This document shows positions 37,346 through 50,691 of a DNA stretch of 64,000 nucleotides, piece by piece. Location: assembly GCA_022695795.1 (NCBI GenBank), contig MU404074.1, forward strand, positions 1 to 64,000, read 5' to 3'. Numbering within the stretch: position 1 is the first letter of the stretch; each line of letters starts with the position of its first letter. Below the pieces are notes generated by a model. It did no database searches. It worked only from the letters and a program-made list of their open reading frames with translations, and was not told the DNA's origin. The stretch is from Biscogniauxia marginata. Taxonomy: Eukaryota; Ascomycota; Sordariomycetes; Xylariales; Xylariaceae. A program made the position numbers and the translations under genes.

Positions 37346-38377
37346 GAGGCTCGAATATATCTATCCACAAATCCGACGCCTCGCCTACGGTGTAGCCTAG
37401 CGAGATGCTATCCATCCCTGTCTCTTCGTCCCCTACCATTGACTCGAGCTGCTCAATAATGCTATCCATCCCCACCGCCTTTCCCATTGACTGTGTCGAG
37501 TTCGCCTCCAGCATGACGTGGACAACGTGGATATGGAAGTGATAATAGGTTGGCTGGTAGTGGCAGAATAGCTTCAGCTGGTCCGCCTCGATCTGGGGGT
37601 ACGTGGTGATCGTCGCGTCGACTAGCTTAGTTTTCATATGTCTAAGCCAGGGAATGTGTTTCTTCTTCAAATCTCTCAGACTCCAGATGTCCCGTCGTTC
37701 GACTATTCCCAACAGGTGCAGGGCTTCAATGGTTTTCCTGTCCCAGTGGAGATTTGGTAGCAATAGGAAGCCTTCGTCCCCGGCTTTCCCCAGTGGGGTC
37801 CTGTATATCACGTCCTCGACTTCTTTTCGCCCCTCTATAATGTTGTAGACCCAGTTGAGACGGCCCTCTTCCCGGTTCGCCTGCATGAACGGCCGCACTT
37901 TGTCACGATAGATCTCGGGCGTCTCAGTCACGAAACGGAACCCTTGCCTGCTGTGTTTCTTGATGTGTTTATCGTTGCAGGGGCAGATGAGGGACAGCTT
38001 GAAGTCGGCATACTTGTCCTTCTCGTCGCTTTCGAGTATAGGACCGCCGGATCCCAGAAACCAGGCATAGATGTCATTGTTACTCAGGTTTGTAAGGCTG
38101 CGCAGACTGGTGGGCAGGGCGGAGAAGTATTCGGGGGCGTCGGGGAAGGGGGCTCGCTCGAGTATGAGAAGTGCGGGTTGGGCGTCGATCTGGCCGTAGA
38201 GAGTAACTCGTCGTCCTGCCTCATCTAGGGGTATGTTGTGAGCATAGCTCCTCGTACGGGAACAGGCAGTACCTATACTAATTAGTGATATGACAACATA
38301 CCCTGGTTCAATACGCGTTCTAGTTGGAACCTCGGGATCATCGCCTCTACGCGTCGTTTACTCTCTTCCGCAGCCAT
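37314..38377 (-). CDS. DCS1: Scavenger mRNA decapping enzyme (DcpS/Dcs1)
   Basis: Exon 1 is 38377-38302 and exon 2 is 38224-37314, with a 77-bp intron (gtatgt...cctag). The join reads 'FQLERVLNQDEAGRRVTLYG', a conserved N-terminal block, and gives about 328 residues. The HIT motif 'HFHIHVVHV' lies at about residues 253-261 and carries the catalytic His. 'FLLLPNLHWD' and 'DLKKKHIPWLRHM' are the central conserved blocks. The enzyme hydrolyses m7GpppN caps left after 3'-to-5' mRNA decay. Length matches yeast Dcs1 (about 350). The stop codon lies 32 nt inside the converging GILT-like gene. This is the second HIT-superfamily hydrolase in the window, but there is no sign of linkage of function. Confidence 0.94.
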
Positions 38378-39563
38378 AGTGGGTAGTAGTCGGGGCAGTA
38401 CAGGATAAAACGATGTCGCAAGGTGAGTTTTGCACGGTGATCCGACCGAAAGGTTCAACCTAGTAATTTACCTAAGGTATCAGGTAAGGTTAGGTAATAA
38501 GGTTAAACTAATTAAATTGTCTTACAGATGTAAAGTTTAGCAGGTGGTTCTATCGGGCCTGTGTAACTAATTTATGGTAGCATATCACAATGCAGCCCTA
38601 CCTTACCTAAGGGGAAATCTAATCTACCCCTCAGTTCACCTGCAGGGACCATTCCCTGTGCCGCACCCCCACGAACCCCGCACCCGCGCCTGTCGAAGCA
38701 ACGTTAGACAAACCTCTAAAGGTATTTCCATATTCAATTCCTAACGTACAGCAACTCAATTACAACGTCACAGTTCACAACCCCTCGAAAACAGATAAAT
38801 GTAGTACATACTAAATCTGATACTGTCTTGGCGTTTGAACTTGAGTAGATTGTTCTAGCCATTGCCAATTGCGCTCGTCGATTTTTACGCACCGATTCCA
38901 TCACGCATTCGTAGTCACGGTGGCTCAGCCTTCACATGCCAGCTCAAAGTATACGAAGTCTCATCGGGGGGTACCCTAGTTAGGTGAGCTCCGAATATTG
39001 CGAACTAAGGGATTAATCAAGCTCAGCCAATATCCACATACCGCTCCGCTCCGTTCACGAATCTTGATTACATAGTTATGTAGTTCCACCCTAAGTAACT
39101 CTCGTAAGAAACAAGCCTCCAAGCCCCCACCATCTCCATGATCACCCCTGAGAGTCCCCAAGGTCCCCATACGCTCTTCTACGCAGCCTCGACGCGCCTC
39201 TTCTCCATCTCGTAAACTTCATATCGCGGGTCTACGAGCTCAGCCAGGAGACTCGTCAGCATCAACGCGCGCGCGCCCCCATCGTGAGCCCCATGCGGTC
39301 TGCAAGGACTGCGGTGGCTCGGGAAAGGGTCAAGGGCGCGACGGGGAGACTGAGGACGGAGGTGAGTGACAGCGTCATTGCTGTGGGTTAGATGTTTGGC
39401 TGCAGCAATGGAGTAAAGTATAGGTAGGTAGGTAGGTTGTAAGGTGCGAAAATAGGGGTATAGGGGAAGTATATAGGGTGTTTCGATACCTGGGTATGTA
39501 GTGTGGTATAAATAGTGGTCTTGGAGACCAATTAATCAAGGGGCTTCAACTTCAATTGGCAGT
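38378..39563. other. Intergenic region, end of the housekeeping island
   Basis: No supported gene. It carries a taggtaggtaggtaggt run at 39421-39437. The small minus-strand frame at 38976-39170 has no recognisable features. Confidence 0.5.
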
Positions 39564-40307
39564 CTAAATGGCTACGCACAGAGTCCAACAAGATTTCCCT
39601 GGTCCAGCCAGATATTTTACCTCGACTTTATACAGGAAGAAGGGTCCACATAAAATTGTATACGGACCAGCTATAAGGAAGAAGATTGCCTCAGATCTTA
39701 TTTCACTAAGCCACTCTCCATCATCCTCGGAAGACTTTAATGTATCTGTCATGAAAAGAAGCTCCTGCTTGACGTGCTGACCCTCGGAGAGGCGATGTTT
39801 AATCATCTTCTCGAGGGCCTGGAGATAGCTATTCCCCCTTATCAAGACCCGAAGAGATCGAAAGTTCCATATCCCAAGACTTCCCAAGAACAGCAACTGC
39901 ATAACGATGTTGTAGAAGAAATTCGCCGTCGAGTAGGCCATAATTCGATAGGTTGATTCGCTCTGGAGCTTCAGAGGATATCCAAAGGCAAGACGTCCCA
40001 TAATATCCATTGTGAGATATATAGACTGCTATGTCGTATTGATAGGAGTGGGACGTTTCCTCTGGCTTCGTTGTAATAGCTGCTGAATGAAGATGCCGAT
40101 TTGAGTAATCATAGTTGGCTTGAATGCTCGAATAGACTGTTCGTTAATAACTCGGCCGATGAGCTTACGCTTTATTTGATGTAGGTGCTTGTCAACTGCA
40201 TTAAACAGACCATATACACCGGGTTTTCTTTGTGAAACAAGATAAGCTCGAGATTTCGTGACTCGTTCATTTTGATATATATCTTGTCCAATTAACAGTT
40301 GCCTCAT
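39564..40307 (-). pseudogene. Cytochrome P450 relic (both ends missing, internal stop)
   Basis: One minus-strand frame runs from 40307 to 39564 interrupted only by TAG at 40029-40031. It shows the P450 C-helix region ('DKHLHQIKRKLIGRV'), the post-D-helix block ('DIMGRLAFGYPL') and the I-helix ('SEAIFFLIAGPYT', for the usual A-G-x-D/E-T, with Pro-Tyr where Ser-Asp is common). The N-terminal membrane anchor, the ExxR motif and the Cys heme-ligand region are absent, so no active enzyme can be made. Fungal P450s of this style are oxidative tailoring or detoxifying monooxygenases. The stop is a plausible CAG to TAG change, the same direction as RIP. Its neighbour is a DHA2 transporter, so a lost secondary-metabolism pair is conceivable but unproven. 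Confidence 0.78.
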
Positions 40308-41761
40308 ATGTCTCGTGGCGCCGTACCTTGGAGAGCCCTAACAGAATTAAACACAAGCTTGTTGGGTCCATGTCTGACTACCGGACCTGGATAATAGAAA
40401 TCAACATCTTACGCTGACGTATAAAGATGCAGACATCCTTACCGCATTTCACATGATCTTGCCATGTTCTTAGATGAAGGTTGGCCCTATAGGCATGGAA
40501 AGCACCGTAAAGGCCGGAAAGCTTGGCTGTGAGAGGCCCGGGGTATTACCTTAATGGATGGAATGAGAGGCGGTAGATACTAAGGACAACATACTTGGAT
40601 AAGTGTTAACCATGTATATCAAGTAAGGGTAACGTCATGCCTACAAATGGGATGATGAAGCAGGCAGAATATGCTGCAGCTAGGATTATGGGGGCGAACA
40701 AGCTCATTACAACACGAGATACGGCTTATGCTGAAGATGCCTGTTTTATTGATAAGAAGTGCAAAACATATTCTGAAGTAGTTGGAAGGATGATATTTAT
40801 TAACGCCATTCGCTGGACAGTTAAGCGCCTTACCACGGCTCGTCCTACCTAGTCCTTGCCAAGGGAATATCTATGGCATCGTATCTATGCTGTGCTTGTC
40901 TTGAAATTTATGCATCAAGACCGATTGGGAGATGCGCACACTCTGTTGCCTTCTTGTCTCTAAATTCCAAATCAGCTGCAGAATATAAGTCCTAGAACAC
41001 GGTGTCTGATGTAGGGCAGAATCTGATGTTACTCAATAGCCACATGGCTGCATGTGATAGAGGTTCAATCCACTTTCACATCATTAGTGATGCGTACCTA
41101 CATACTCCTCTTGAGCATTCCGATGTGAACATATTCCCCATTCACGTCCTTGCATCATAACTATTTAGATGGGACTAGATATGAGGATAGGATGATTGAT
41201 TAGTCCAAGGGTAGTCTAGGTAGGTGGACGGAGCCCACATATGTACAAGAGGTTATAGTCGGACTGTATAGAAGGGGCATAACCTCATATTTCAAGAACA
41301 ACTCGAAGCTATGATAAAACTAACCACAATGATACGGCTATTTCAGTAGTCTCAGGGAGTTTGGTATGCAGTGTGCTACACGAAGCTTGTCACTATCCGA
41401 TTCTATTCCGGGTTGGCGTCCAATGACAAAGCTGCCGTAGCAAGGGAGAAAGAGCACTTTTGTCGATATATTAATTCGTCTGACGCCAGTGTCTCACCGG
41501 TCAACGATATACATTCAGAGAATTCCCGGTTTGCGTGAGTAGTAGTTTAATGCATCTTCTTCATTTTCTTTACCTCCGGCCTTCACTTCCTTGAGCCTGC
41601 TATTCATCTCGAGCATCACCTACAGTTCTATGGCCCGCATTTATTTGCCTATCATGTCACTCGAAACTGTTGTTGGCTTAGACGACGATTCCTCTGATAA
41701 AATTTCAGACCCTAAGTTGGACGTCGAGGAAGCGGGAGTTGACGTGTCCAGTCAATAGTTT
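40308..41761. other. Intergenic region with one unexplained small ORF
   Basis: It contains a 71-residue plus-strand frame at 40637-40852 (starts 'MPTNGMMKQAEYAAARIM') with no recognised domain, and a tctaggtaggtgg motif near 41217. The stretch 41630-41755 is an open N-terminal extension of the MFS gene, cut off by TAG at 41756-41758. Confidence 0.45.
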
Positions 41762-43674
41762 ATGATGTCTACTGATCAAGATAGTGCGGTGTACCTTCGT
41801 GGTCCTCAGTTTTGGTTGATGTCTATTGCGTATGTGTTACTGATCAGCCTGAGGAGACCCGTCTGAGGTACTGATTACTTATCAGTATTGCAACCATGAT
41901 GTTCATCACGAACCTGGAGGTCCCTGTTGTCACGACAGCCTTAGTTGCTATTACTGACGACTTAGGAGGCTTCAGTAATGTGGGCTGGGTCGTCGCCAGC
42001 TACTTGCTAGGATACGTAGGCCCGTCACACCAGTGCCCATATCCTTTGTCGCCTACTTACACTAGTATATAGCTATTATTGTCATATGTGCCAAATTCAG
42101 CGATATATTTGGTCGAAAGTTCGTCTTCTTGTTGTCTATCGTACTCTTCATCATCTTCTCTGCTGCCTGCAGTGCCTCGCAGACCATGGAACAACTGTGA
42201 GATATACGTCAATTTGGACGCCAGATCATATCACTTAATAACCATCCGTCTCAGTATTGTCTTCCGAGCGTTGCAAGGCATCGGTGGTGGCGGATGCTTT
42301 TCACTCTGTACGATCATGGTTATAGAAATTGTCCCCTCGGAGAAATACACACAATATGTATCAAATCATTCTATAACGATTACCTTGGCGCTGCTTCTAG
42401 GACCCATCGTCGGCGGTGCTATAGCATCCAATACGAGTTGGAGATGGATATTTATTATCAAGTCCGTCTAGCCCTAAGCCTTCTGTACCTTCGCTATTAT
42501 TACCGAATTGGCTAACACCCCTCCGATAGTGTCCCGATTGCTGTGCCAGCTTTCCTAGTGGCGTTCTTCGCTATTCCCAGCGATTTCCCACACCAAGGCC
42601 GACCTAATCGCCAGCGAAAGACTATAAAGGAGTTTCTGGGAAAGGCTACACTTGGCCGCGTAGATATTCCAGGAACTGCTCTTATTCTCTTTGCAACGCT
42701 AGCTTTGGTTACGGCATTTGAGGAGGCTGACAAGAAGTTTCCGTGGAACTCCGCATATGTCATCACCTTACTGACCGTTTCCGTGGTTCTATGGATTGTT
42801 CTCATTACTTGGGAGCGCTATGTGACGCTCTCCGACAAAGTACGAGAGCCAATCCTGCCCTGGGGATTCCTTACCAATCGCCAAATGATGGGCATATTAC
42901 TGTAAGACCCTAGAATGTGTTTACTTGCTGGGTTCGTATCTAACATATAGACTTAAGTAATTTCATCTTCCTGGGTGGGCCTACTATTATCGGCATGTTT
43001 ATTATACCTCAAATATTTCAGTTGGTCTATGGCACATCTGGTCTCGATGCTGGAGTCAGGTTGATACCCTTTACAATAACCCTCCCAGTTGGGACGATTT
43101 TTGCGTCGAACATTGCTGGGAAATTCAAGGTTCCACCGTTATACCTCATATTAATAGGCTCCTGCCTTCAAATTATCGGCTTTGCACTATTAGGCACGCT
43201 ACCTGCGACTCTGGATATACCTACCCGGATATATGGGTACGAAATCATCACAGGCTGGGGCTGCGGGATGAACTTCACAATGCTGTTTATTATGATCCCA
43301 TATGTAACTGAGAAACGCCATCTTGGTAAGTCCTACCGTTTAATCCACAAGATAGCTTGCTCTGGTCCGACCTAGCTGCTGGAATGGGAGCAGGAGCCCA
43401 GTTCAGAATGATTGGTAGCTCTATTGTACTGGCAATCTCAACTTCGGTTTTCAACACCTATGCGCGACCTCATCTTGAAGCTCTTTTAGGAATTTCCGAT
43501 GTTGATTCCCTAGTTGGAAATTCCCTAACCCTGCTGCCTCAAGAGTTGCAAGAGGAGGTCCGATACACGCTTTCCGAGGGTTACAATCGCCAAATTCTGG
43601 TTTTATGCGTTTCAGCTGCACTGCAAATTCCCGCTTCGCTGCTGATGTGGAAGAAGAAACAACTTGTTATCTAA
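41762..43674 (+). CDS. DHA2-type MFS drug/metabolite transporter, upstream in-frame stop
   Basis: Seven exons (41762-41829, 41886-42015, 42066-42196, 42255-42461, 42530-42901, 42958-43325, 43376-43674) with 50-68 bp GT-AG introns keep frame throughout and give about 524 residues. Motifs: 'KFSDIFGRK' (MFS motif A), 'RALQGIGGGGCFSLC' and 'LLLGPIVGGAIASNTSWRW' (motif C region), 'NVPIAVPAFL', and later helices ending '...LMWKKKQLVI'. This is the fungal 14-helix efflux family often placed beside secondary-metabolite genes. An in-frame ATG at 41630 (or 41654) opens a normal acidic cytosolic tail that is cut by TAG at 41756-41758, immediately before Phe and the Met-Met at 41762. Either the short start is used, or the gene has a single nonsense mutation (CAG to TAG would suffice) and is a recent pseudogene. 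Every splice junction is otherwise intact. Confidence 0.75.
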
Positions 43675-44374
43675 AAGGATTAATTACCATATGTATGGAC
43701 AATGATGGTTCTTATGAAGTGGGAGGCCAATCAACCGAAGGTTCTATCTCGCGAGGTAAAGGAACTGGGGCATGTGGCTTAGACATTTAGCAATGACCCG
43801 AGGGTTCACTCTCAACTACGGCATCATGTATTTTAGCCAGTTTTGTATGCTACTATAATCCCTTTGCTCTCTTAATGAATGGTACACTCGATTTCTCCCC
43901 AAAAACACAAATTAAGAGCTAGTGTGGCAACTTCACGGAATAAGTCGGAAAGGTTCTGGCTGCATAACTACATAGTATCGATGAAAACTCTTTGTCACAA
44001 CTAGTTCAGTTTTACAATCTTATCTTGAATAGTTAAAATATACTTTACGACATTGTCGGGATAACCAGGAGCAACCTTTATTGCCTCCCCCCTGTTCCCA
44101 CCTGCTGGCGTTGTTGATAACAGTAGATTTAGTACACTGATCGAAAAGTTGTTGGATCTCTCATGCACTGTGACTAGAAGCTGAATATTTTGATGCTATC
44201 GATTGACCTGCAAGCGGCCTGCAGTTATAATGTGGGTTAGGTATATCGGTAGGCATGTAACCATATACCTTACTTGACTAGCGTGAGAGGAACAGGGTGA
44301 AATAGGCGTTATGACATTATTTCACCTTAAAGTTCTCAATTCTATTAGGGGTTGAGCCGACCGTAGGTATCTAT
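43675..44374. other. Spacer between MFS gene and AT-rich block
   Basis: Normal base composition up to the border at 44375. No gene seen. The last five bases (tctat) are the left target duplication of the transposon that follows. Confidence 0.55.
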
Positions 44375-44610
44375 TGTGACAAGGGTGTATAGGCTTGGAA
44401 CGTATATTCGTATTCAACCAATAATTCTCTTTGGTTTTAAGGGGCTTAAAAGTCTAAGTTTTATTTGACCCTTATGGGTTCTTATTTATATATATATACA
44501 CGTTTAATACTTAAAGCACTTATAATTTATTTATATGTTAATTTTATTATAAATAATTCTAAACTTTATTTATTATAATAATAGTTTTAACATGGGGTTT
44601 TTATATAATA
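44375..44610 (-). repeat. Left LTR of the outer gypsy element
   Basis: 236 bp, starting 'tgtgacaagggtgtat' and ending 'ttatataata'. It matches 58795-59032 base for base apart from C/T and G/A differences and small indels. Its outer about 110 bp keep normal GC, whereas the inner half is strongly AT-converted. Confidence 0.85.
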
Positions 44611-46425
44611 TTATTTTTTTTCTTTATAAGCTCGTTTTTAAGCGGTTATTTTTAAAGTGTTATAAAAGCTCGAAAGTTAAATAACTTATTTAAGTTTTAT
44701 TAATAAAATTAAAAAATAACATTTTTAACGCTTTAATTATAAAAATAATTATATAGTTTTTAAGTTTAATACTTTTTAATTAATTAATTTTCTTATTTAA
44801 TTAAATATTTTATACTTTTTTATATTTTTATAAAGTTTATAACTTTATTTATTATATAATTATTAGCTTTAATCGGTTTTACTTCTTATAAAACTTAATT
44901 AAAATTAAATAATATTTAATTATTAACGTGAAAAAACTTAATAAGCGAGATATAAAATGAGTTATAAATTTTTTAACGTTTAAGTAAAAAAAGTTTAATA
45001 ATTATAAAAAAAAACTTTTTAAATTTTATAAAAATTATATATTTTTTTATTTAACTTTTTAATAAATCGTTTAATTTTAATGTTTTTTTATTTAATATTA
45101 TTAGTTTTTTTTTAATTAATTAATTTTTTACTTGTTTTTTAAGTATTATTAAGTTATTTAATATATATATAATTAATTTTTTAAATTACGAGAAGTACTT
45201 CGAGGAGAATTATAAATTATAAAATAATAATTATAATTCGCGTAAAAAAGCGTTATATAAAATAATATTAATTTTAAATTATTATAAGCGAACTTTATAA
45301 TAAAGAAAAAGTCTTTTTAGTTAAATATTTTATAATTAATAAAAGCTTTAAAGTATATTTTAAGGGTTTAATTAAAACGTTTTATTTAATTATTAATTTA
45401 AAAATAAAACGTTATATTTATATAAAGCTTAATATTTATTAACTTTAAAAAATCCCGTTAAAAATATGTTATAAATTTAAAGTCTTAATTAAAAATAATA
45501 TTAAGAAGTACTTTATAATGTTTTTAATAAGTTTTAACGAAAATTTTAATTAAATATGCCGTTTTTTTATTATTTATTTTTAAAAGAATAAAATATTTCA
45601 TTTTAATAAAAAGATTTATTATAACTTAAATAAAGTTATATTTATTTAATAAAAGTAAATTAATAATAAAGTTTATAACGATTATTTATTATAATATATA
45701 ATATAGTTTTATAAGTTAAAAGGGTTTATAAAGTGCGTATCGAAATATTTTATTTTATTAATATTTTTTACATTTTATAACGAATTTCTTTATAAAATTT
45801 TTATAATAAGCTTAAAAGTTTTATTTATATTTATATGTTTCGCTATTAATATATTATGTTTTAACTTAACGACATTTTTTTGTAAGTTAATTAAAACCTA
45901 TAAATGATTTTTACGGTATAGTAATTTATTTCAAATTTTAATATCTTTTTTTGTTTTAACTTTATTAATAAATTTAAATAACTATTTAAGTATTAATAAG
46001 TTATATAAACATTTCGAAGTAAAAATAATTATAATTAATATAATAATAAACTTAAGTTTATAAGTATATAAAAAAATTTTTTTTATAAAACTATTATAAT
46101 TAATTAGTTTTTAACTTTTCCTTTTTTAAGTTAATATTATTTTAGTCGAAATAAAATATTAATTTTTTTATTTTGCTTTTTTAGTTAATAATTAATAATA
46201 AATTAATATGTTAATAATTATTATGTTTATTTTGTTTATTTATAATTTAGTATTTTAGTTATAATAAATTAAATTAAATTTTAATAATTAAAAAATATTT
46301 TAATATAATAATATAATTTTTTATATTTTTTATTTTTATTTTTTAAAAGAGTTAATTATCGTTAATAATTTTTATTATATATTTTGTAATTTATTTTTAT
46401 TAAAGTTAATTTTTAAGAATAAAAA

Positions 46426-46800
46426 TGTTACGACCCAACAAGGGTAAAAGGAATTAAGTTGGTCATGTGATCTGAGGTCACATGACTCCAAAAGAAATTC
46501 TCTGTTGTTCTCTTGAGAATTAGGAAGAATGTGGGTGTTACTCCCTATAAAGGATGAGGTATAAGTAGATTGAAATTCCCTATGTATCTAGTTATTTATT
46601 CTAGTTCTTTAACTATTAATTTAAGACTATAGTTACTTTTTAACACTATAATGAAAATACCTTGAAATCTCTTTAACGAATAAAACATTATAAATCATTT
46701 AAACTAATCTTAATTTATTATTACTTTTAAATCAAGAAAACCTAGTATATACTTACTTATAAAGTTAGTTAACTAGGAATATATAGGGAGGTTCGTTACA
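46426..46800 (+). repeat. 5' LTR of copy B
   Basis: 375 bp, starting 'tgttacgacccaacaaggg' and ending 'ttcgttaca'. The first about 150 bp keep many G/C bases, including a 9-bp inverted pair gtcatgtga/tcacatgac with a 7-bp loop at 46462-46486. The rest is AT-converted. Confidence 0.92.
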
Positions 46801-49800
46801 TTTTAATAGCTCCTTAATTAATGCTTAATATTAATTTAAAAGAAGGGATTCTCGGTCGAATAAGTCCCAAGATAAGCATGCCTTTTAAAACCAGAGGGTA
46901 ATAAGAAAAGAAACAAATAAAAGAATAATAGTTAATAAGCTTTTAAACGAAAGCTTTAAATTCTTTTACGATATAATAAAAAGGTTTAAAAGAATTAACA
47001 TAAAAGTTAATTATAATTATAGTTAAAAAAGAGTTTTAAGAAGATAACTTAGAAGCTTAGTAAAAAGAATCATTTAAGAAAGAAGAAAAAGAGAAAGAAA
47101 AAACACTTAAAAAAGAAAATAAATAGGCAAAATAGCTTTTACCTCTTAAAGACAAATAACTAAAACTACTTTTAAACGATAGCGACCTTAATAACTTAAA
47201 CGATAAAAACAATATAACGACTCTTAATATAAAAGGTTTTAAACTAATTATACTTAGTAAATATAATAAGTCGAGCGATTTAAAAAGATTTTTAATTTAA
47301 GCCGAAACTTATTTACGGTTTTATTACGAAACAATTACCATTAAAAAACAAAAAGTCTTCACGGTATTTTAACTCCTCGTCGGAACTATTTTAACCTAGT
47401 TTTAACTAGTGTTAAAAATTATCTAGAAAACGAATTAAATGCTTAAAGAGATATAAAAAAGGTTTTTAAGAATTATAAGGAGTTTAAAAAACAATTTAGG
47501 TCTATATTTAGTAACTTAATCCTTAATTAATAAGTTAAAATTAAACTTTATAAATTATAACAAGATAAAAAGGCTTTAAACTACGTTATTAAGTTTAAGA
47601 AACTCGTAAGCTAGTTATAACTACTTATTAAGAGCTTATATTACTTGTTTTATTAAGGATTAAAAAACTATATAAAGGATAAGCTGTATAAAACAAGCCT
47701 ATATAAAGAAAGAAACCTAGGAAAGTTTAATAACTACGTTATAATGGCAATTAATATTAATAACGAAAACTTTAAACGGTACCTTGAAAAGAAAAAGACG
47801 ATATAACGAAGAAACGGCGAGTAGTAAAAAGGAGGAAATTACAAAAGTGGTGCCGAAATAAGAAAAAGCATTAAAACTAAGTTAAACCCTATTAAAATTA
47901 ACGCTGTTCAAAAAAAACAAAAGAAACAAAATAAATCGATTATTAAGTGTTTTAACTATAAAAAGAAAAGATATTATAAAAACGAATATCGAAGTCTTAA
48001 AAAACAAAAACTAAAAACAAGAGGGATTCTTTAACTTAAAAAAAGAACCTTTAAAGTAAGAATTCATTTCGAAAATAATAAAGAGATAAATCAAGTGTTT
48101 ATTATTACTATTATTAAAATAGAGAAAAACGAGAAGGTTTTTATAGAAAAAAGTTATAAATATTATTAAGTTAACTGTAAAAACTATTTAAAGCATAACT
48201 ACTTATATTTAAGGTACCTCACGCTAAAACAAGCTAAATAAGGATATAATAAAAATAAATTACTATATAAATATAATACCTATAAACTAAAATATAACTT
48301 AAGAATTAAGTTAAATCATAATAAGCTATATTAAAGCCATTATAATAACGATAAATGCAAAACCCACTAAAGAAAAAGCCAGTATAATAACCTAAACCGG
48401 AAGTTTTATATAAATAATAATTGCGATATTTATTAAAGCTTAAATAATGCTAGCTAGCTTAATAAGCTACTAAGTAAAGGACTTAAAATAAAGCTAAAAA
48501 TGAAAAAACAACTAAAAAAGGAATATATATTATTATATTAAAGCTTTTATATTAACGACGCTTATTAAGTATATAAAAGTTCTAAAAATAAAGCCGGTTA
48601 TTATTCTTAAAAACTAAAAAGTAATAACATAAAAAAAAAAATGTATTTACGATAACGTCTCACGATAACTACATTATTTTAAAGCATATTATTTTTATTT
48701 AAGCTCCGAGAAAAGCCACGAAGTAATTATTAAGGGTTATATGTGTTATACTTTAATACTATGCGATATACATGATTTACTTAAAGCGGGTTTCGAAAAA
48801 GACGAAGTTAAGGAAGAATTATGGGAATTATAAAAGGAATTACATTTTCTATAATGGTTCGAAGAACAAGCTAAGTATAATATTAATTTATTTAACTTCG
48901 TAAGAAAGCACTTAATAAAATAACAAATAAAAATATATGCGATTAAACTAAGTTATAAATAAATTATTAAGGTATATTTTAAGAAAAAAGGAGAATTTCT
49001 AGAAATTTATATAAACTTATAAAGAGATATTAAGTTACTCTTAATAAGTAAATTTGAGAATTATACTTTTTATTCGAAAATAATTTAAACCCTTAAAAAT
49101 TTCGAGTTAATAAGAAAATAGATTTAAGTTATAAAAAGGCCTTCGAAAAAGAATTAAAGTTTTAATGTACGAGGTTTTATATAAAGGATAAACCTTTTAC
49201 TCCTTATTACGTAAAAGGTAATTAAAGAGATTATTTAAATAACGATTACTAGAAACACGTTTTTATAAAAGCCTAAGAATAGAAAGACATTTAAGCCGTA
49301 ATAACTTAAAAAAACCTAAAAGAAAAGAGACGTAAAAAACTAAAAAACGGCAAAGGCTTTCGTTAATAAAGCAGCGAGAAGCCATAAATAATAAGTCTTT
49401 ATATAAAGTCTAGTTAGGACTCGATAATACCATTATAACTAAGGTTAAGTATAATAAAAAGAAGTATAAAGTCCTTATAAACTTAGGAGTAAATAGAAGT
49501 TATATTTTAACCGAGATAGCTTAAAAGAACAAAATACTATAAATATATAAATAAAGTTTATATTAATTACGGAACTTTAAAGGGTATATATTTAGTTACG
49601 AGAATAGTAAAGTGTTAAAAAAGATAGTCTTTTTTTTGGTAACTATTTAAAAACATTTTAAGTAAGTTATTTTTGATATTATATATATATTAAGTCACGA
49701 TATAATACTAAAAATAAATTAACTTAAAAAAAGTAATTTATAAATAAATTTCGAGATAAATACGCTTTATTAAAATTAAGAATAAGAGGAGTTAATTATT

Positions 49801-50490
49801 ATAAGTTACGAGATAAGTATCGCAAGTAACTCTAGAAAAACGGATATAAAGACGAAATATATTACTTATATAATTTGAGTAACTAAACCTAAAAATCTAA
49901 CGAAAAGAGTATTACGCGAGTACCTTCGTTTTTATAAATTGTTTAAAGATAAGATAAAAAAAGAATTATTAAAATATAGTTAATAAGATTACTAAATTTA
50001 TTTTAAAGAAGAAAAATAGTTAAAACTATTTTTAGTATATCTTATAAATTAAGAAAAACAAAAAGTACTATAAAAAGGAATTTAAAAGAATCTTAATAAA
50101 GGATATATTCGAGAATTAGAATCCTTGTTAAAATACCTGGTAATTATAATATTAAAAGTTAATAAAAACGGAAAATAACATGTTAATAAAAAAGGGAATT
50201 TAGTGTAGCGACGAGTAATTAATTATCGACATTTTAATAAAATAACTAAGAAAAATAAATACTCGTTACTACTAATAAAACTTATGAAAAAACAAATTAA
50301 TAAGGCTTAAATCTTTATAGCACTAGATCTTCGCGATAGTTATTACATAATTAAAATAGCTAAAGAACATAAATAGTACACCGCTTTTCGAATAGTATAT
50401 AAATATTATAAATATAAAGTTATGCTATTTAAACTTATTAACGCACTTATTACATTTTAATATATAATTATAATAATTTTTCGTAAGTTT

Positions 50491-50691
50491 TTGGATAAAT
50501 TTGTATTTATTTATTTAAACGATATACTAATTTATTTAGAAAACGAAAAGGAGCATAAAGAATATATAAAGCAAGTATTAGAAGCCCTAGAAAAAGTAAA
50601 CCTACTTGTTTATTTAACTAAAAGTAAATGGCATATTAAGAAACTAAACTATTTAGAGTTTATAATAAGTCCAGGAGAAATTTATATTTAA
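50491..50691 (+). pseudogene. Reverse transcriptase palm fragment of copy B
   Basis: The longest open stretch left in copy B, 66 residues, covers the RT catalytic loop and the following helix ('YLNDILIYLENEKEHKEYI'). The first catalytic Asp of YxDD is Asn here (GAC to AAC), the same change as in copy A. Stops lie directly on both sides. Confidence 0.85.

Noticed and set aside
41067..41085. Possible tRNA T-arm (ggttcaatcc)
   Set aside because: Flanking bases do not form a T stem and no D arm, anticodon arm or acceptor stem is found upstream.
46201..46425. CRISPR-like or satellite arrays in AT blocks
   Set aside because: Apparent repeats are chance AT-rich similarity; no regular spacing beyond the tandem arrays listed.
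46801..46830. tRNA primer binding site of copy B
   Set aside because: The sequence after the 5' LTR is mutated and I cannot match it to a tRNA 3' end; self-priming as in Tf1-like elements is equally possible.
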